Below are positions 1-12,850 of a stretch of 64,000 nucleotides of DNA, piece by piece (within the stretch, counting starts at the first letter, position 1; each line of letters opens with the position of its first letter). The notes under the pieces were generated by a model. The model was not told the DNA's origin, did no database searches, and saw only the letters and a list, made by a program, of their open reading frames with translations. Made by a program: the position numbers and the translations under genes. Origin of the DNA: Lingula anatina (Eukaryota; Brachiopoda; Lingulata; Lingulida; Lingulidae); contig NW_019775413.1 in NCBI RefSeq assembly GCF_001039355.2, forward strand, positions 1,612,111-1,676,110, read 5' to 3'.

Positions 1-106
1 TTAATGTTGTTTTGGATTTAAATATATAACAGCAAGTTTAAAAGTTCAATATGAGTCATAACATTATCTAAACAGTCATAATGGTCAATGCAAAATCCTT
101 TCTCAC

Positions 107-1515
107 TCTTCTCTTGGGTTCTTCTCGTCTTGGTGTCCCTGGGGTGACTCCAGGGGTTGGCTCAGTCCCAGGTCTTTGCCTGTGACCTGTCACACCAACA
201 GTGGGGGTGGTCTCTGTTGGGACAGGCATGTCAGCTCTGAAGACATAAATAATTTGAACTAGACAGCAAAGCTGGTAAATGTACAGACAATTATCACAAA
301 AAATGCATTACCATATTGCTTCATTTCAACATATTTGTAAAAATAATACAACCACACTGATTTTTTAAATGAACATACCTTTTTACCAAAAAAAGTTACA
401 TGGCAAATGTGAAGTAAAATAAGATATAAGGTGAACAACAAATGTATCAGGTGGCAACTGCACCAGTTACAGCAATGACAATAACATCGACAGACAATGA
501 TAAAAATATAGTAAATAAAATATTACAATTCAATGAAGTTAAGAGCTAGACATTTAATGTATTATATACAGGCAGTTAGGTGTGGCAGCAGTGCTGTTAC
601 TTGTATGCATTCCCTTTGTTTTTTACAATTTTAAAACTAACAGAAAGTGATTCAGAAATCACTCACTCTCTCACCTCAATTCAGATTCAGAGGCAGAATG
701 TATCTCCTCAAAAACAGCCACACCTTGTTGTTCAGCTAGGATAGAGGCTTCTATCTGAGCCGACAGTTCTTTTTCAGGGACATCCAACATCGGCAATTCT
801 TCCCCTGTGAATAGTGGGAGGTCCTTCTCATCTGGGAGCTAGCATTTAAAATGTTAAGTTTTTTTCAAATATCATTCTAAAATTTCTTTTGAATTAGAAG
901 AAATATTTCAATTCATATAGGAAAAATTGCAATGTGTACACAGTTCAAAAATACAAAAATTGACCAGAAGATAAAATTTCAACAAATAGACAAGAAAACG
1001 TACCTTCATCTCCTCTTCTGAAAATGAAACTTCCTCCTGTAATGTGATACGTTCCTTAGGCGATGTTAAGGGAGCACCAACACCTGGAAAGTTGTTTAAA
1101 ATTATACACAACCCAACCATTGTTTTAACATAGTTAATTTCAGCAAGCCTGCAAAACCAGTTCTGGTATCTGAAATGACTTATAAAATATGAATGCCTCA
1201 ACTTCAGTAAAATATGTGCTATATCATTATTTTCATTGCACTATTGGGCAAATCATTTTATTTCATTTCTATTTTATAGGACTAATGATATAACATATGT
1301 TCATACTTATTACTTGACTTTTTTTTCGTGTGATCAATTAAAATAAAGTCAACAAAGAACAAAAAATCATAACAGCAACATTTTAACAAAATCACAAAAA
1401 AGCATAACTGGAAAAAAAAAGACCAAATAAAGCAGAAAAACAGATTCCACAATTCAAAATATTGTTGTTAAGTCTAGGCTTTATATTTCATAAAATGTTT
1501 TTCTTTTCTTTCTTT

Positions 1516-1550
<35 letters not shown>

Positions 1551-3655
1551 TTTTTTATTATATATTTAAGAAATATTTAGCTGACAGAAAAAGTAAATAA
1601 CATCCCCAAGTGCATTTTATCATCACTTATTTGTGCAGAATAAGAAAAAGCACACACACGTAAAGCAACAATAAAAAGAACAAAAATTAACAATGGCTTA
1701 TTCATTTTATTAACCTGGTCTAAAAGGTTCCTGAGGAATATTTGGAGAAAGAGGAATAGATATGTCTCTATGTTCAGGACTACTGAAGGGTGAAGCAAAG
1801 GGTGGGGTAAGTTCCACTCTGAAAGTTTCCTACAGGAAAAAAGGCACCAATGCAAACATCCAATACAAAGACTAAATATAAACATTTTTTAAATTTGGTA
1901 AATGAGAACAAAATCTATCATAATGTTACTAGTCACAAACTAAATACTACATGTTGTTCCCTTCAATTAAAAATTGTTTAGAAAGAAGATGGTCTTGGGG
2001 AGATCACTACTAGCCAATGAAACTTGTGTTCTTTATGTGAACAGTCCATCATTTACCTCATCAGCAATAGCTTGAAGACTCAGTGTTTCTTGTTCCCATC
2101 GCAAGGCACCAAAATCTAGATCATAATTACCATCAATAACGCCTTCTGTGCTGGTCACAGGGTCAGCTCTGAAATTTAGATAGACTAGACTAGTTTTTTC
2201 AATTGGTATTTGTGAAAAAAGTTGATAGAAATTATTTTCACCGTATATGCATATCAGCCTTGAGACAAAAGTGTGTCTGTGTGTGTGTGTGTGTGTGTAA
2301 ATGAGCGCACTTGCAGGCGAAAATAGTGTAAGCACTGAAAATATAAAAAAAGATCAAGACACACTGATATCAATATTACGAATACTCCGCTGTTTTCAAT
2401 TTAAAACTCAACTGCTACAGAGACAATTTTTTCATTTAAAATATTTTATTAAAGATAAACCTTACCTTGCAGTCACCTTCAAATCAATATCAGTGGTGGG
2501 TTTTAGCTGAGATAGATGAGAAAATACCTTGGACAAACAACTCAGGTCACCTGAAACAAATAACCCAATAGAGATTTAAAAGCTTTTGTAGGAAAGAGTT
2601 AAATTTCATCACGTTAACCTGTACCATGTTTTAAAGCCACTAAAAATAAACATCAATTTTAGCAATGCTATGTTTTTAAAAATGTTTCACCTGCATATCT
2701 ATTTTACCAATGATAAGAACAAAGACTACCTAGATGAGATGAGATGTCAATTAAGATGCCATAAACAGTTAAAAGAAAATTTCACAGTACTTCTTTAAAA
2801 GATAACTTGTACTCACTGTACAAATATTCAGTCTGCCTGTTGTACACCTTTACCACTCCAAACATGAGTTGTGAAGACAAGTAAAGAGAAAATCTCGGCA
2901 CAGAGCCCCCTGGTCTAACTGGCCTGGCACGCAGGGTTATGTAGTCGATTATCTGTCGACTAATAAAGAAACTCAGTTAACACTTTGACAAAATTTTATC
3001 ATAGTTCTATCTACCTCTTTCTTATGTACGTAGTCTATTATCTTTTGACTAGTAGTAAGGAAACTGTTTCTTAATAACAATTTTACATAATTTTATCATA
3101 GTTCTATCAATCTATTTTTTTCTTAGAAGTTTATCAACAGGTATTACTGCTTGTATAAGTGTGATTTACAATATGGCAAAACTAAAAGAGAGAAAAAGTA
3201 AAAATAAAAAGAGAGAAAAAGAATACTAGACTAATAGGAGTAACTACTATAATTATACTGTCTTCCAACATAAGTAAGACTTTCAGTTAAACAGATTTTT
3301 TAGTCTGTATTCTAATTTTTTCACAATGATCAATATATTCATTAAATTTTCCTTACCATGTTCTGTCCACATTAACACCATAATATTCTCTCCTGGTTAA
3401 ATGCACGCCTCTTGTAGCAGCAATCCTACATGTAACAAAATAGTCAAAATATGTACGTGAAAATCAAAAGTTAAATATACACCTTTAGGCATTCTGAAAA
3501 TTTTATTAACTAGTCTTAGAGTAAAAGATACAACTTCATTGCATATAAATTATAATTACACTTACAACAACGTTATAGGTTTAAAACGTTTTTTCTCACC
3601 AGATAATCCCAAATTTTCCACCTTTCCTCTGGAGAACATCATGGCTATAAAACAT
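107..3655 (-). CDS. REC8: Meiotic cohesin kleisin REC8, N-terminal part (3' end outside window)
   Basis: REC8 is the alpha-kleisin that closes the SMC1-SMC3 cohesin ring in meiosis and is cleaved by separase. I assembled nine exons from GT-AG boundaries with matching phase: 3600-3655, 3357-3425, 2817-2959, 2466-2550, 2057-2168, 1715-1829, 1004-1083, 675-838 and 107-236. The protein opens MFYSHDVLQRKGGKFGIIW, then IAATRG, LTRREYYGVNVDRT and PRFSLYLSSQL, which is the Rad21/Rec8 N-terminal domain that binds the SMC3 neck. The PRFSLYLS stretch and the first-exon wording fit REC8 better than RAD21. The middle is acidic linker (DFGALRWEQETL, EELPMLDVPEKEL). The C-terminal winged helix that binds SMC1 is not in the window. 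The donor of the last exon (107) is the least certain boundary. The start Met is the canonical kleisin one. It is transcribed divergently from VPS51. Confidence 0.88.
1516..1552. repeat. (TTTA)n microsatellite in a REC8 intron
   Basis: About nine TTTA units follow a pyrimidine-rich stretch inside the intron between REC8 exons 6 and 7. Confidence 0.9.
2270..2298. repeat. (GT)n microsatellite in a REC8 intron
   Basis: An alternating GT tract with one interruption, within the intron between REC8 exons 4 and 5. Confidence 0.9.
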
Positions 3656-4018
3656 TTTGATGCGTCTGCACTTATCCTTGTCGTAGACCCCGTTTTTATC
3701 ATAACCAGTGTCACAATCTTGCGTAAAACTGATCACGGCAACACCAAAACTGTTATTATCCCAGAGCCAATCCAAGCATGCAAATTTCCCGCGGCTTTAT
3801 CATTAGCGCAAGAGGCGCCACTGTGCACACTAGTAGAACGATTCTGTTTATTCCCTACGTGGTTTTCGAACTTTTAGCGATCAATTGCTTAAAAAATTAA
3901 TATATGTTAAGGTATCTCATTACTGCTCCTGTTAAATATGAAAATATTTTCCCCAATATCTTACCAGGTTTGTCCTGATGAAGAAGACGCCATCTATCTA
4001 TTCTATTTATTTACGGCG
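3656..4018. promoter_or_regulatory. Shared intergenic region between REC8 and VPS51 (putative bidirectional promoter)
   Basis: Only 363 bp separate the REC8 start codon (minus) and the VPS51 start codon (plus), so both core promoters and 5' UTRs must lie here or overlap it. It is locally more GC-rich than its surroundings around 3785-3820 (cccgcgg, aggcgcc). An octamer ATGCAAAT is present at 3778-3785. No TATA box is obvious at a suitable distance from either start. Bidirectional use is inferred from gene orientation alone. Confidence 0.55.
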
Positions 4019-7000
4019 ATGGCTTCCGGTGAAGGAGGTAGGGGTTGTTGCCAGTTGTTTTTAATTTTAAGTATCTTGTACATACAGTTGTAACAATGCA
4101 GTTGAGATGCGTCTGTTATTTCAATTATATTCTTCAAATCTGCTTGTGGGAACAATTGCTTGATGAAGCATCACTGGCGTGTTATTGTCAACGTCAGTGC
4201 AGCATAGATACTGTAGAGCTCGACTTCAGTTTCTTAAACAACTATGACTCGGGCGCTGCTTCTCTACTACTACTACTACTACTACTACTAGTACACCAGT
4301 CTACACAGCTGACTTAATGATTATGTATCCCTGAGACTGTCACGGAGTCGATACGTTGACGCTATACTGTTAACATTGTTTAATAAATTTACCTTAGCTT
4401 GTTAGATCTGTTGCCTACAAAATGTGAGCTTCAGTTCCAATATAGTTACTGAGTATTTCTTTATTTTTGACACCACATCAGGTTACCACAGTACTAGTAT
4501 GCCACTGCTCCCTTGCAATCATTCCCATCCCAACATTTGCCCCTTTGTTGAATACAAAAAAGCATCCATGCTTCCATATTTCCTTATTAAACATTTAGTA
4601 AACATGGTTTAGTAAATGTGTTAAATGTTCTTGAATACTTTTTACAGTGTTTTTCTTATTTCCACAGAAGAAGCAGGAGATGAAGGCCACCGTCGGCCAA
4701 GACGTGGCATGCTTAAAATGTACTATGGATTGGATGAAGAGAATTCAGGAGCTACATCTGTGGACCCTTGTAACATTGATGGTGCACATTTTAAGCCTGA
4801 TGTGTACCTGTCTAAACTACTGAAAGAAAAAGCTTTGAAAGATTTGATGGGAAAAGAAGATGAAATGATCAGAGATATCAAGGCTTTGGATAGTGACATG
4901 CAGACCCTTGTGTATGAGAATTATAATAAGTTTATCAGTGCCACTGATACTATTCGAAAGGTCAGTACAGTACAGTATAATAATAATATTTTATTAGACC
5001 AGATATCTTGTCCCAGAATATGAAAAAATTGATTTCAAAGCTCACATGAGCATGCAGTGAAGCAGTCAATCAATCCCAAATAAAGATTTAATAGTCACTT
5101 GAAATAAACCATTTTTATGGTATGGTACGGTATGGTTTGGTGAACCTAAGCACACATCAAAAATACCCTACATTTTGTCATTGTAGATGAAAAATGATTT
5201 TAAGAAAATGGAAGATGAGATGGATCACCTGGCCACCAACATGTCTTCTATCACTGAGTTCAGCGGTCGAATCAGCAGTACTCTACAGGACAGGAGACAG
5301 CAGATAACAAAACTGGCTGGAGTACATTCCCTACTGAAGAAGGTACTTTAAAGTATAACATTGTTACACAGTGTTTTACATACAGATTACTTCTTATTTT
5401 GTGATGTTAGTCATTTGATAGAGTAGACAGTGCCTTGATAACTTTATTGTGATATATCATGGCCAAGGCTTTATATTTTATATGTAATTTTGTACATTTT
5501 TTAAATATAAACAATTTAATTTAAGCATTTTGAGCAAACTTTGCATGAATGTTTTTAAAATTATTTTACAAGAATTGAGATTTACCCTTTACTTTAAATA
5601 CTTTTCATTTTATTCAATATGATAGCTTCAATTCCTATTTGAACTGCCAGCAAGATTGAAGAAATGCATTGAAATGGAAGCATATGATCAGGCAGTGAGG
5701 CAAGTAATGAACAGCTGAACTTAGAGATTTTATTTTACAACCCATGAAGATGCATTATAAACATTGCAACAAAGCACCTTTAGAAACTCTTCTGACTTAA
5801 TAATTTTGAGCATGTTGATGTAATTGAGCAGAGTAATCCAAAGAAAATACAAAGACTAGTATTGTACTACTAAATTGTATAATTCACTTGTAAAATAGAT
5901 ATCAGTGTTTGTGAAATTAATATCTCTCACACATTACTCTACCAATGCAGATATTGGAGCAAGGCAAAACAAGTTCTACATCAGTATCAAGATATGCCCT
6001 CTTTCCAAGGGATTCAAGCTGACTGTGAGGCCATTGTTTATGAGCTGGTGGCAAAACTGAAGCAAAGGTTCAGGGACAGAGATGTAAGGAACTTACTTCA
6101 TAATAATAGGTAGAAAAATCAGTGAGAGAGGAAGATAAAATTGACAAGATTAAAAAAAAAGATTTTAGGACAGGGGCCAGCTTTTCTTGTTACCATAAAG
6201 CCATGTCAGAAATTTTACTGTTGATGACTAAATATGTTTTTGAACACTATATATAGTATTTTGTAAAAAGATAGGACAGCAGTAAGATATAGGACAGCAA
6301 ATAATATTGTTAAAATTTTTTATTGAATTGCAGTCCAGTCCTCAGCAGCTTGCAGAGTGTGTTGACTTGCTTCTTCAACTGAATGAACCAGCTGAGGGGC
6401 TTTATGAGGAATTCTTATCACAGTGAGTTCTTTCAAATGTAACCTCTATAGATATTACTGAGATAGTTTTTTTTTAAATTTTCCGTGGTATTTTGGAGAT
6501 CATTGGAAAGTTGGATTAAATTTTTGTTCTGGTGATTAAAAGAAGATCAAATGTGATGAGGGTGGTGAATACCATTATTTTACTTAAACACTTTTTACCC
6601 CAAAACCATTTTTATAACATCATCCTCTGGATCAAGAAATTAAAGAAATTTAATCTAAGAATAACATGTGAATTTATGTTTATTTTAAAGTCTTAACTAC
6701 ACAGATGTAGAAGTCAACATGTGTATTATTTAAACTGTGTGTGTTCTTTACTTATCTTGGACTCTCAAGTAAATAAACAAAATTGATTGATATTTAGTGC
6801 AAGACAGAAGATTGACGAAGACCTTGATGCTCTACATAAACAACTGCAAATACTATCTGGAGAAGCCCAGCCAGAAGCTGAGAGGCCAGCTGACATTTAT
6901 CTTAATGCACCTATGGTGCGTATATTATAGAGATCATCATAGACATATTACATTTATTTACAGGCATATAATAATTTCTAAACTACAAAATATGTTTTTA

Positions 7001-10000
7001 TTCTTCAATTCCTTCATAAGTCAGTTTACCTGAATACAAGTTTGTCAGCTACATGGTTCTCATAGTTTCATAGAATTCTTAAAGTAGCAATGAAAATCAA
7101 TATGGATATGTATAGTTACTCACTGTTTGATTGATACAGTGGTTGATTTTAAAAGAATAACAGTTGAAAGTTTCTTTTCTTTCTTTTTAGGACATTTTGG
7201 AATTTATAGACTCGGGTTGCAATAGTTTCCTGAGCAATATATGTTTGGTCATCGCATCTTACAATGATATGTTCCTCAACAGAGAACAGGAGGAGTAAGT
7301 CTTCTAGAAGCCTGTCATTTATAAGAACAAGTTTAGAGCACGTTCAGAACACCAGACTAACAGATCCACGGATCAGATATGGCTGACCCACTTGAATGCT
7401 TGTTGCGTAATCCCCGTGGGAATCTGTTCAGTGTCTAATCTGGAATAAGGCGGCAAGCTTTTAAGTGGGTCGCCACATTTGACCCGCAGATCTGATAGTC
7501 CACTGTTTTGAGTGCACTCTTAAATAAAACCTTTTTACATTAATCGAGCTGTGATGTGAAACCAAATGAAGTTTTCTTGCTAGTAGATAAAAATAGATTT
7601 ATATATAATGTAAGTTATTATGTATATTACTTAAAAGTTAAAAGTGTGTATTTTCAATTTATTTCCAGTGAGAATCTAGATGCAATAGCTCTTAAAAAGC
7701 TGGTGCAGTTTGTCCACTCTCTCATGGAGCAGTACTTTGATTATGTTAGGAGAAGGGTGCAGTTGGAGGTATGTCTCAGGTTATATCAGGTTATTGCAGT
7801 GTGTTCTTGGCATTATTATTGTAATAATTACAGAAGCGTCTCGTTTTATGTCAGGATATTTTTTTTCCTTTTGATTGATGAATTAATTTATGTATTATTT
7901 TCATATTTTGCTGAAAAAAATTATGGTTGCTGATCATAAGCAATTGTCTTAAATATTGAATCCCATGTATTTTCTGTTATTATTAATTTTCATTTATTGT
8001 GTGCAGTTTCAGAATTACCAAAAATGGAATTTTTTGTTTGATAAAAGTGTTCAGGACCAAGCAGATGCATATTACATATCTTGTGTATTGTGTATTTGTT
8101 GTAGAAGGACACGGGGGACAATACCATTCTAGTCCGAGCACTGGACCGCTTCCACAGGCGTCTGCAGGCCATGAACCAGCTGCTTCCAGACACAGATTTC
8201 TCCCGTGCTGGCACAGATATTGTGTCTAAGGCAGCTAGAGACAGGATAGATTATTATTTGCAGTCACTAAAACAACATTTCACAGGTATTTTTCATATGC
8301 ATAACTTGAAGATTAGTCTTTCGTAAATAAGATGTAATTGCGCCTGTTTTTATAGTCCGGAATTTTCAATATAAATTTGCTTTATATTTTATTTGTTAAT
8401 GTTTTATTTGGTTTTTAAAAATATGAAATTTTACTTTAATATGTATTAGAATATTTGGTCAGAAATTTCAAAAGAATGGATATCTTCAAAGTATACGCTG
8501 AAATGAAGAAGACAGTTAGAGATGCCTGTTTTTATATGATATCCTGTATGTCGATCAACTAAATGTGTGAAAAATATTTCATACTTAGACATCCAACAGC
8601 ATTATCAACACTATCATAACTAACAGTGTATGACAATGTAATGGAACAGACACCAGTTATGTAATCACCATGTGGTTTTATATGTGAAACAGGAGATTAA
8701 ATAAGGTTTCCAGACATTGTTGCAGTCAAAACTTCTCCACTGGGTTTGTTTAAAAACAATTTGAGTAAAAATGGTACTGGAAGCTTAAATCTTTTTAAAA
8801 TTATTATAATAATATTTTTTAGAATATTTATTAATTTATAAGATAGCAGTTTTACATTTTATGGTGAAAAGTTTATACATAGATCAATGCATAAATGAAT
8901 GAATGAATAATATGAAATACAAATATTAATTGTAAGAACACAACATCAAATTAAGAGATGTGTAAATCAGAATATTATATATAAATTTGCAACACTACAT
9001 AGAATGACAATATATAAGCTGTCTACAAGCTAACACCTCTGCTTACATTTGTTACAGACTGCTTGACTGATGTACGGCAAAACCTTGCTGCTCCCAAAGC
9101 CAACCGCCAGGAAGAAAGTAGCCTGTCAGACTTGTTGAACAACATGCATACATCTCTTGTTGAACAGATAAAGTCAGTAATGACTAACTTACAGGTATAC
9201 CCTCTCCCACTTTGTACAGACTGCCAAATAAAGCTAAATCAGTCCTTCACATTTGTGGTTTGTTCGGACATGGAAGGCAAACCAGGGCCCTGTAACTTCA
9301 AAGCATGTAAAGAATGTGAAAGAAATGTGAAGGCAATTGCTATTTTATCGATAAATGCAGTAATTTTCTTGATGAATTTATTGTCCACTACACTTCTAAA
9401 AGTAAAGTTTTCTCAAAGTTTTGATTTTGTAGGATATTTTATTGAGCTGGAATAGGAAAGTTTTCATATATGTATCATGTATGATCTATTACACTTTGGT
9501 TCACATATTTCATTTGTAGGCTTTTATTGCATCAGACATTACATTTGCCATAAAACCATATTTCCGTGATCCATTTTGTGGACAAGGTGTGCGAGAGGGT
9601 CTTGTAGTCGCTTTCTTCAAGAGCATCACAGTAACTTGTGCAGTAAGTGCTCTCTCTTTTGATACTGATAGGACTATTGACAGAGCAAACTGTTTTAAAC
9701 TTGATTGATTTTGGGTAAACTAAATGTGAGTGAAACAAACATTTTGTTATTGATATTAATCACATTTTGCTTTTGAATAATGTTTTGCTTTTGCTTTTTG
9801 AATAATGCTTGCCTTGAGAAACTATTTGAAATCTATGTATTTGTGAATTTTTAACTGCAGGAATTTTGTGATGGCACAGGAGATAAAGGTTCAGCTCCCC
9901 CAGCTCTTCTTCTCATATTGTCTAGAATGTGTTTAGACTTTGAACGATCAACTATAATGTATCTGGTAAGATAAAAGCAGCACTATTTCAACAGAGAGTA

Positions 10001-12850
10001 GAGTCATAATATGACATGGTGCAAGACTTTATTTACTCAGTAAAAATGCTTCTTGTTTTTTATAATCATTACATTTTTTGTTTTTACATGAAAAGGCAGT
10101 AGTTCTTTTGTCATCAATTTGAAATTAATCTAAACCAAGAGAATCGGCACCAATCCATAACTCTGCAGGTTTCAATGTAATAGAATATCTGCATCAATTT
10201 TTTTTATTTTAAATTCCAGTTATCTCTGGCAGATGAACAGTTTATGGTCGATGTGAGCGGGGGAAATCTTACCACAGGGACAGAACTTTGCAATATGTTT
10301 AAAGATGCTGCCCAGCTATTACTGAACCACTATGTTCGTGTGCAAGGGTTAATTATATCACAGGTATGACGTGGGCATGAGCTTTTTTCCACAGAATGTC
10401 AAAAGTTTTAATTCAGTTATGATGATGCTTAAGGTGACCCATTGCAGATGAAGTGTTTGATCTCTTGATAATTGCTCAGAAGAATTTTTTAAGCACAGCT
10501 GCATGTCTGAAGTAAATGAAATTTTATATTATTCAATTCATTATTTTCATCATTTTATAAGTAGGCTGTTAATTTGTTTATCCTGTCTATTTTTGTTAAG
10601 TAGAGTGCAGTCCTTTTACCATAGCCTACCAGTATGGCGGGATTAATTTTAGAGACTAGATTAGCTTTAGATATGAAGAAAAGCATCAGAACTTTCCTAG
10701 TCTGCTTCATTATTCATTCTACTTTTTTTAGAGATCAAATTTATTTATGAATATTTCATTACGCTTTTTCTCACCAAGATGCTTCGGAAAAGCGTGGAAA
10801 CTCGAGACTGGCTAAATACAATAGAACCTCGCAATGTGCGTGCCGTGATGAAGCGTGTAGTGGAAGATATCACTGCCATAGATACTCAAGTAGGTCAGCT
10901 GTATGAGGAGGGGGTACGTAAAGAGAGGAGTAGCGATTCCAGCAGGAGGACTTTCAACTACAGTGTCAGCAGGCAGCAGAACAGATCACAATGGAATTAT
11001 GCTCCTAGGTAGGAAAAAGAAATTGTTTCCTGTGTCTCCTTGATTGTTTTTTTTTCCCAGCAGTTAAACATATCTGAACTATAATGACCATTTAGGTGTG
11101 AGTATATGTATAAAATAAAATTGTCATTTTCAGTACCTTTTTGGTGGATGGTAAATCTGTATTTTTATAAAAATGTGTTATGTTAAACACTTGCAGTTTG
11201 ATAATAATGCCATTATTGTTAAGAATAATAATGAAGTTATCATTAATTACAGCATTGACAATAGCCTGATGAGCAACATACAGAAGTTATTCTCTGAGAG
11301 GATAGAAATCTTCAGTGCTGTAGAGTTCTCAAGAGTGTCTGTGCTTACTGGGATTATCAAAATAAGTCTGAAAGTAAGTTATATCTCTTAAAAGGAGTAT
11401 AATATAGCAAGCAGTTTACTGGTTTTATTGCATTGGCTTGTGTAAGGAATAGCATTTTTATTTCAAAATATGCTGTTATTATGAAATATGGATATTGTAT
11501 CATGATTTTTATAAGTATCATTTGTGTTTTAGAAAATAACTTGAGGGTACTTGATTTAAAAATTTTTTCCGGTACTCACTTTTCTAGCCTTGCACCAGTG
11601 TGTGACATTGAATTTGCTAATTAACCGAATTTTTTGGATAAAGAAATTTCTATTCTATTAGAACCATATTGTGTTCATTTTAGTTGAAATAACATTCGGC
11701 TGAAAAAATATAATCTCAATATTAGACAAAAATAGAGGTTTTCATCCAAATATTTTCTTTTACAATAAATGTTGTAGACATTCCTGGAGTGTGTGCGTCT
11801 GAGGACATTTGGCAGATATGGCTTACAGCAGATTCAGGTGGACACGCATTACTTGCAGCTCTATCTCTGGAGGTTTGTCTCTGATGAAAAGTAAGTCTCT
11901 CTCTTTTTCATTTTTTTAACAACCTGAGTATTTTTTTTTTTTTTGGATAAGTGTCTCTTTTTATATGTGTATTTATTGTAGGAAAAATACTTAAATTTTT
12001 ATGTGTTTTAATATATCCATATTGATTCCATAAAATTCCATCTATTACTAATATATTATATTGGCTTGCTGAAAGTTGGCAACTGTATATCAACAGTTCT
12101 TGACATACTTCAAATAAATGAGCTCACTGATTGCTAGTCGTCTTTATTTCTAAATGAAGTGAAATAGCACATTGCTACACTTCACATCCCACATTCATTA
12201 AGTGCCTTGAAATTTCATGGTTTGGTAAAGGTGTCCTCTGTAAATATTTGCACTGCCAGCCTGCTATTAATGAACCACAAATATTAACATGCCTGAGCAG
12301 CATGGTTAAGATGTGGAGGTTGATCCAGGAAAAAGAAAGTTTGATGACTTTGTTACACTATGTTGTCACAATATTTTCCTTAGATATATTTATTCACGAA
12401 GTGCCTCTTGTACAGTACGTAAAGTGTACAGATTCAAACTTTCAGCTCCCCGCCCCCCCCCCCCTCCAAAAAAGTTTTTTAAGCCAAATTAAAAGTATGT
12501 TTTACATAACCTTATATTTTCCAGCTTGGTGCATTTCTTATTAGATGAAATAGTTGGTAGTACAGCACACAGGTGTTTGGATGCAGTGCTCATGGAACCT
12601 AGCGTAAGACAATTCTTCATTGTTATAGAAACAAACTGAGTAAATTATTTTTGGAAATAAAAGTAATAATAAGATTACATATACATAGCTAGGTTCAATT
12701 TGCTTGTTTTGTGATAGATTGCACTTGTCAAATTTGTGGAAGGAAAGAGGACTAGTGAAAGAACTGAAACTATATGTACATATATTAATGCTTTATTAAT
12801 GAATCTCTTTTTAATTTCAGGTGATAGAGTTAATATGTGAAAGAGGATAA
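4019..12850 (+). CDS. VPS51: VPS51, GARP/EARP vesicle-tethering complex subunit
   Basis: VPS51 is the small core subunit of the GARP and EARP tethering complexes, which catch endosome-derived vesicles at the trans-Golgi and recycling endosomes. Nineteen exons join in phase: 4019-4037, 4668-4960, 5187-5342, 5626-5699, 5951-6083, 6334-6422, 6798-6915, 7191-7294, 7669-7768, 8105-8285, 9058-9194, 9520-9642, 9861-9965, 10220-10363, 10779-11008, 11253-11373, 11778-11890, 12525-12603, 12821-12850. The total is 2349 nt, 782 residues, the usual animal length. Diagnostic stretches are GMLKMYYGL and [10 protein letters not shown] (N-terminal region), [18 protein letters not shown] (Vps51/COG-type coiled coil), [13 protein letters not shown] and the terminal ELICERG. 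The fourth intron has a GC donor (gcaagt at 5700). A polyadenylation hexamer AATAAA lies at 13140. The start gives MASGEGEEAGDEG and lies in a short first exon. Confidence 0.95.
4264..4290. repeat. (CTA)n microsatellite in VPS51 intron 1
   Basis: Nine consecutive CTA/ACT triplets lie in the long first intron. Confidence 0.9.
7336..7519. mobile_element. MITE with TTA target duplication (PIF/Harbinger-like) in a VPS51 intron
   Basis: The ends are imperfect inverted repeats of about 31 bp. The left end begins GAGCACGTTCAGAACACCAG and the reverse complement of the right end begins GAGTGCACTCAAAACAGTGG; both continue to a shared CAGATC. The element is 184 bp, has no coding capacity, and is flanked by TTA at 7333-7335 and 7520-7522. 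A 3-bp TWA target duplication is typical of PIF/Harbinger elements, so that assignment is inference from the TSD. It sits in the intron between VPS51 exons 8 and 9. Confidence 0.65.
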
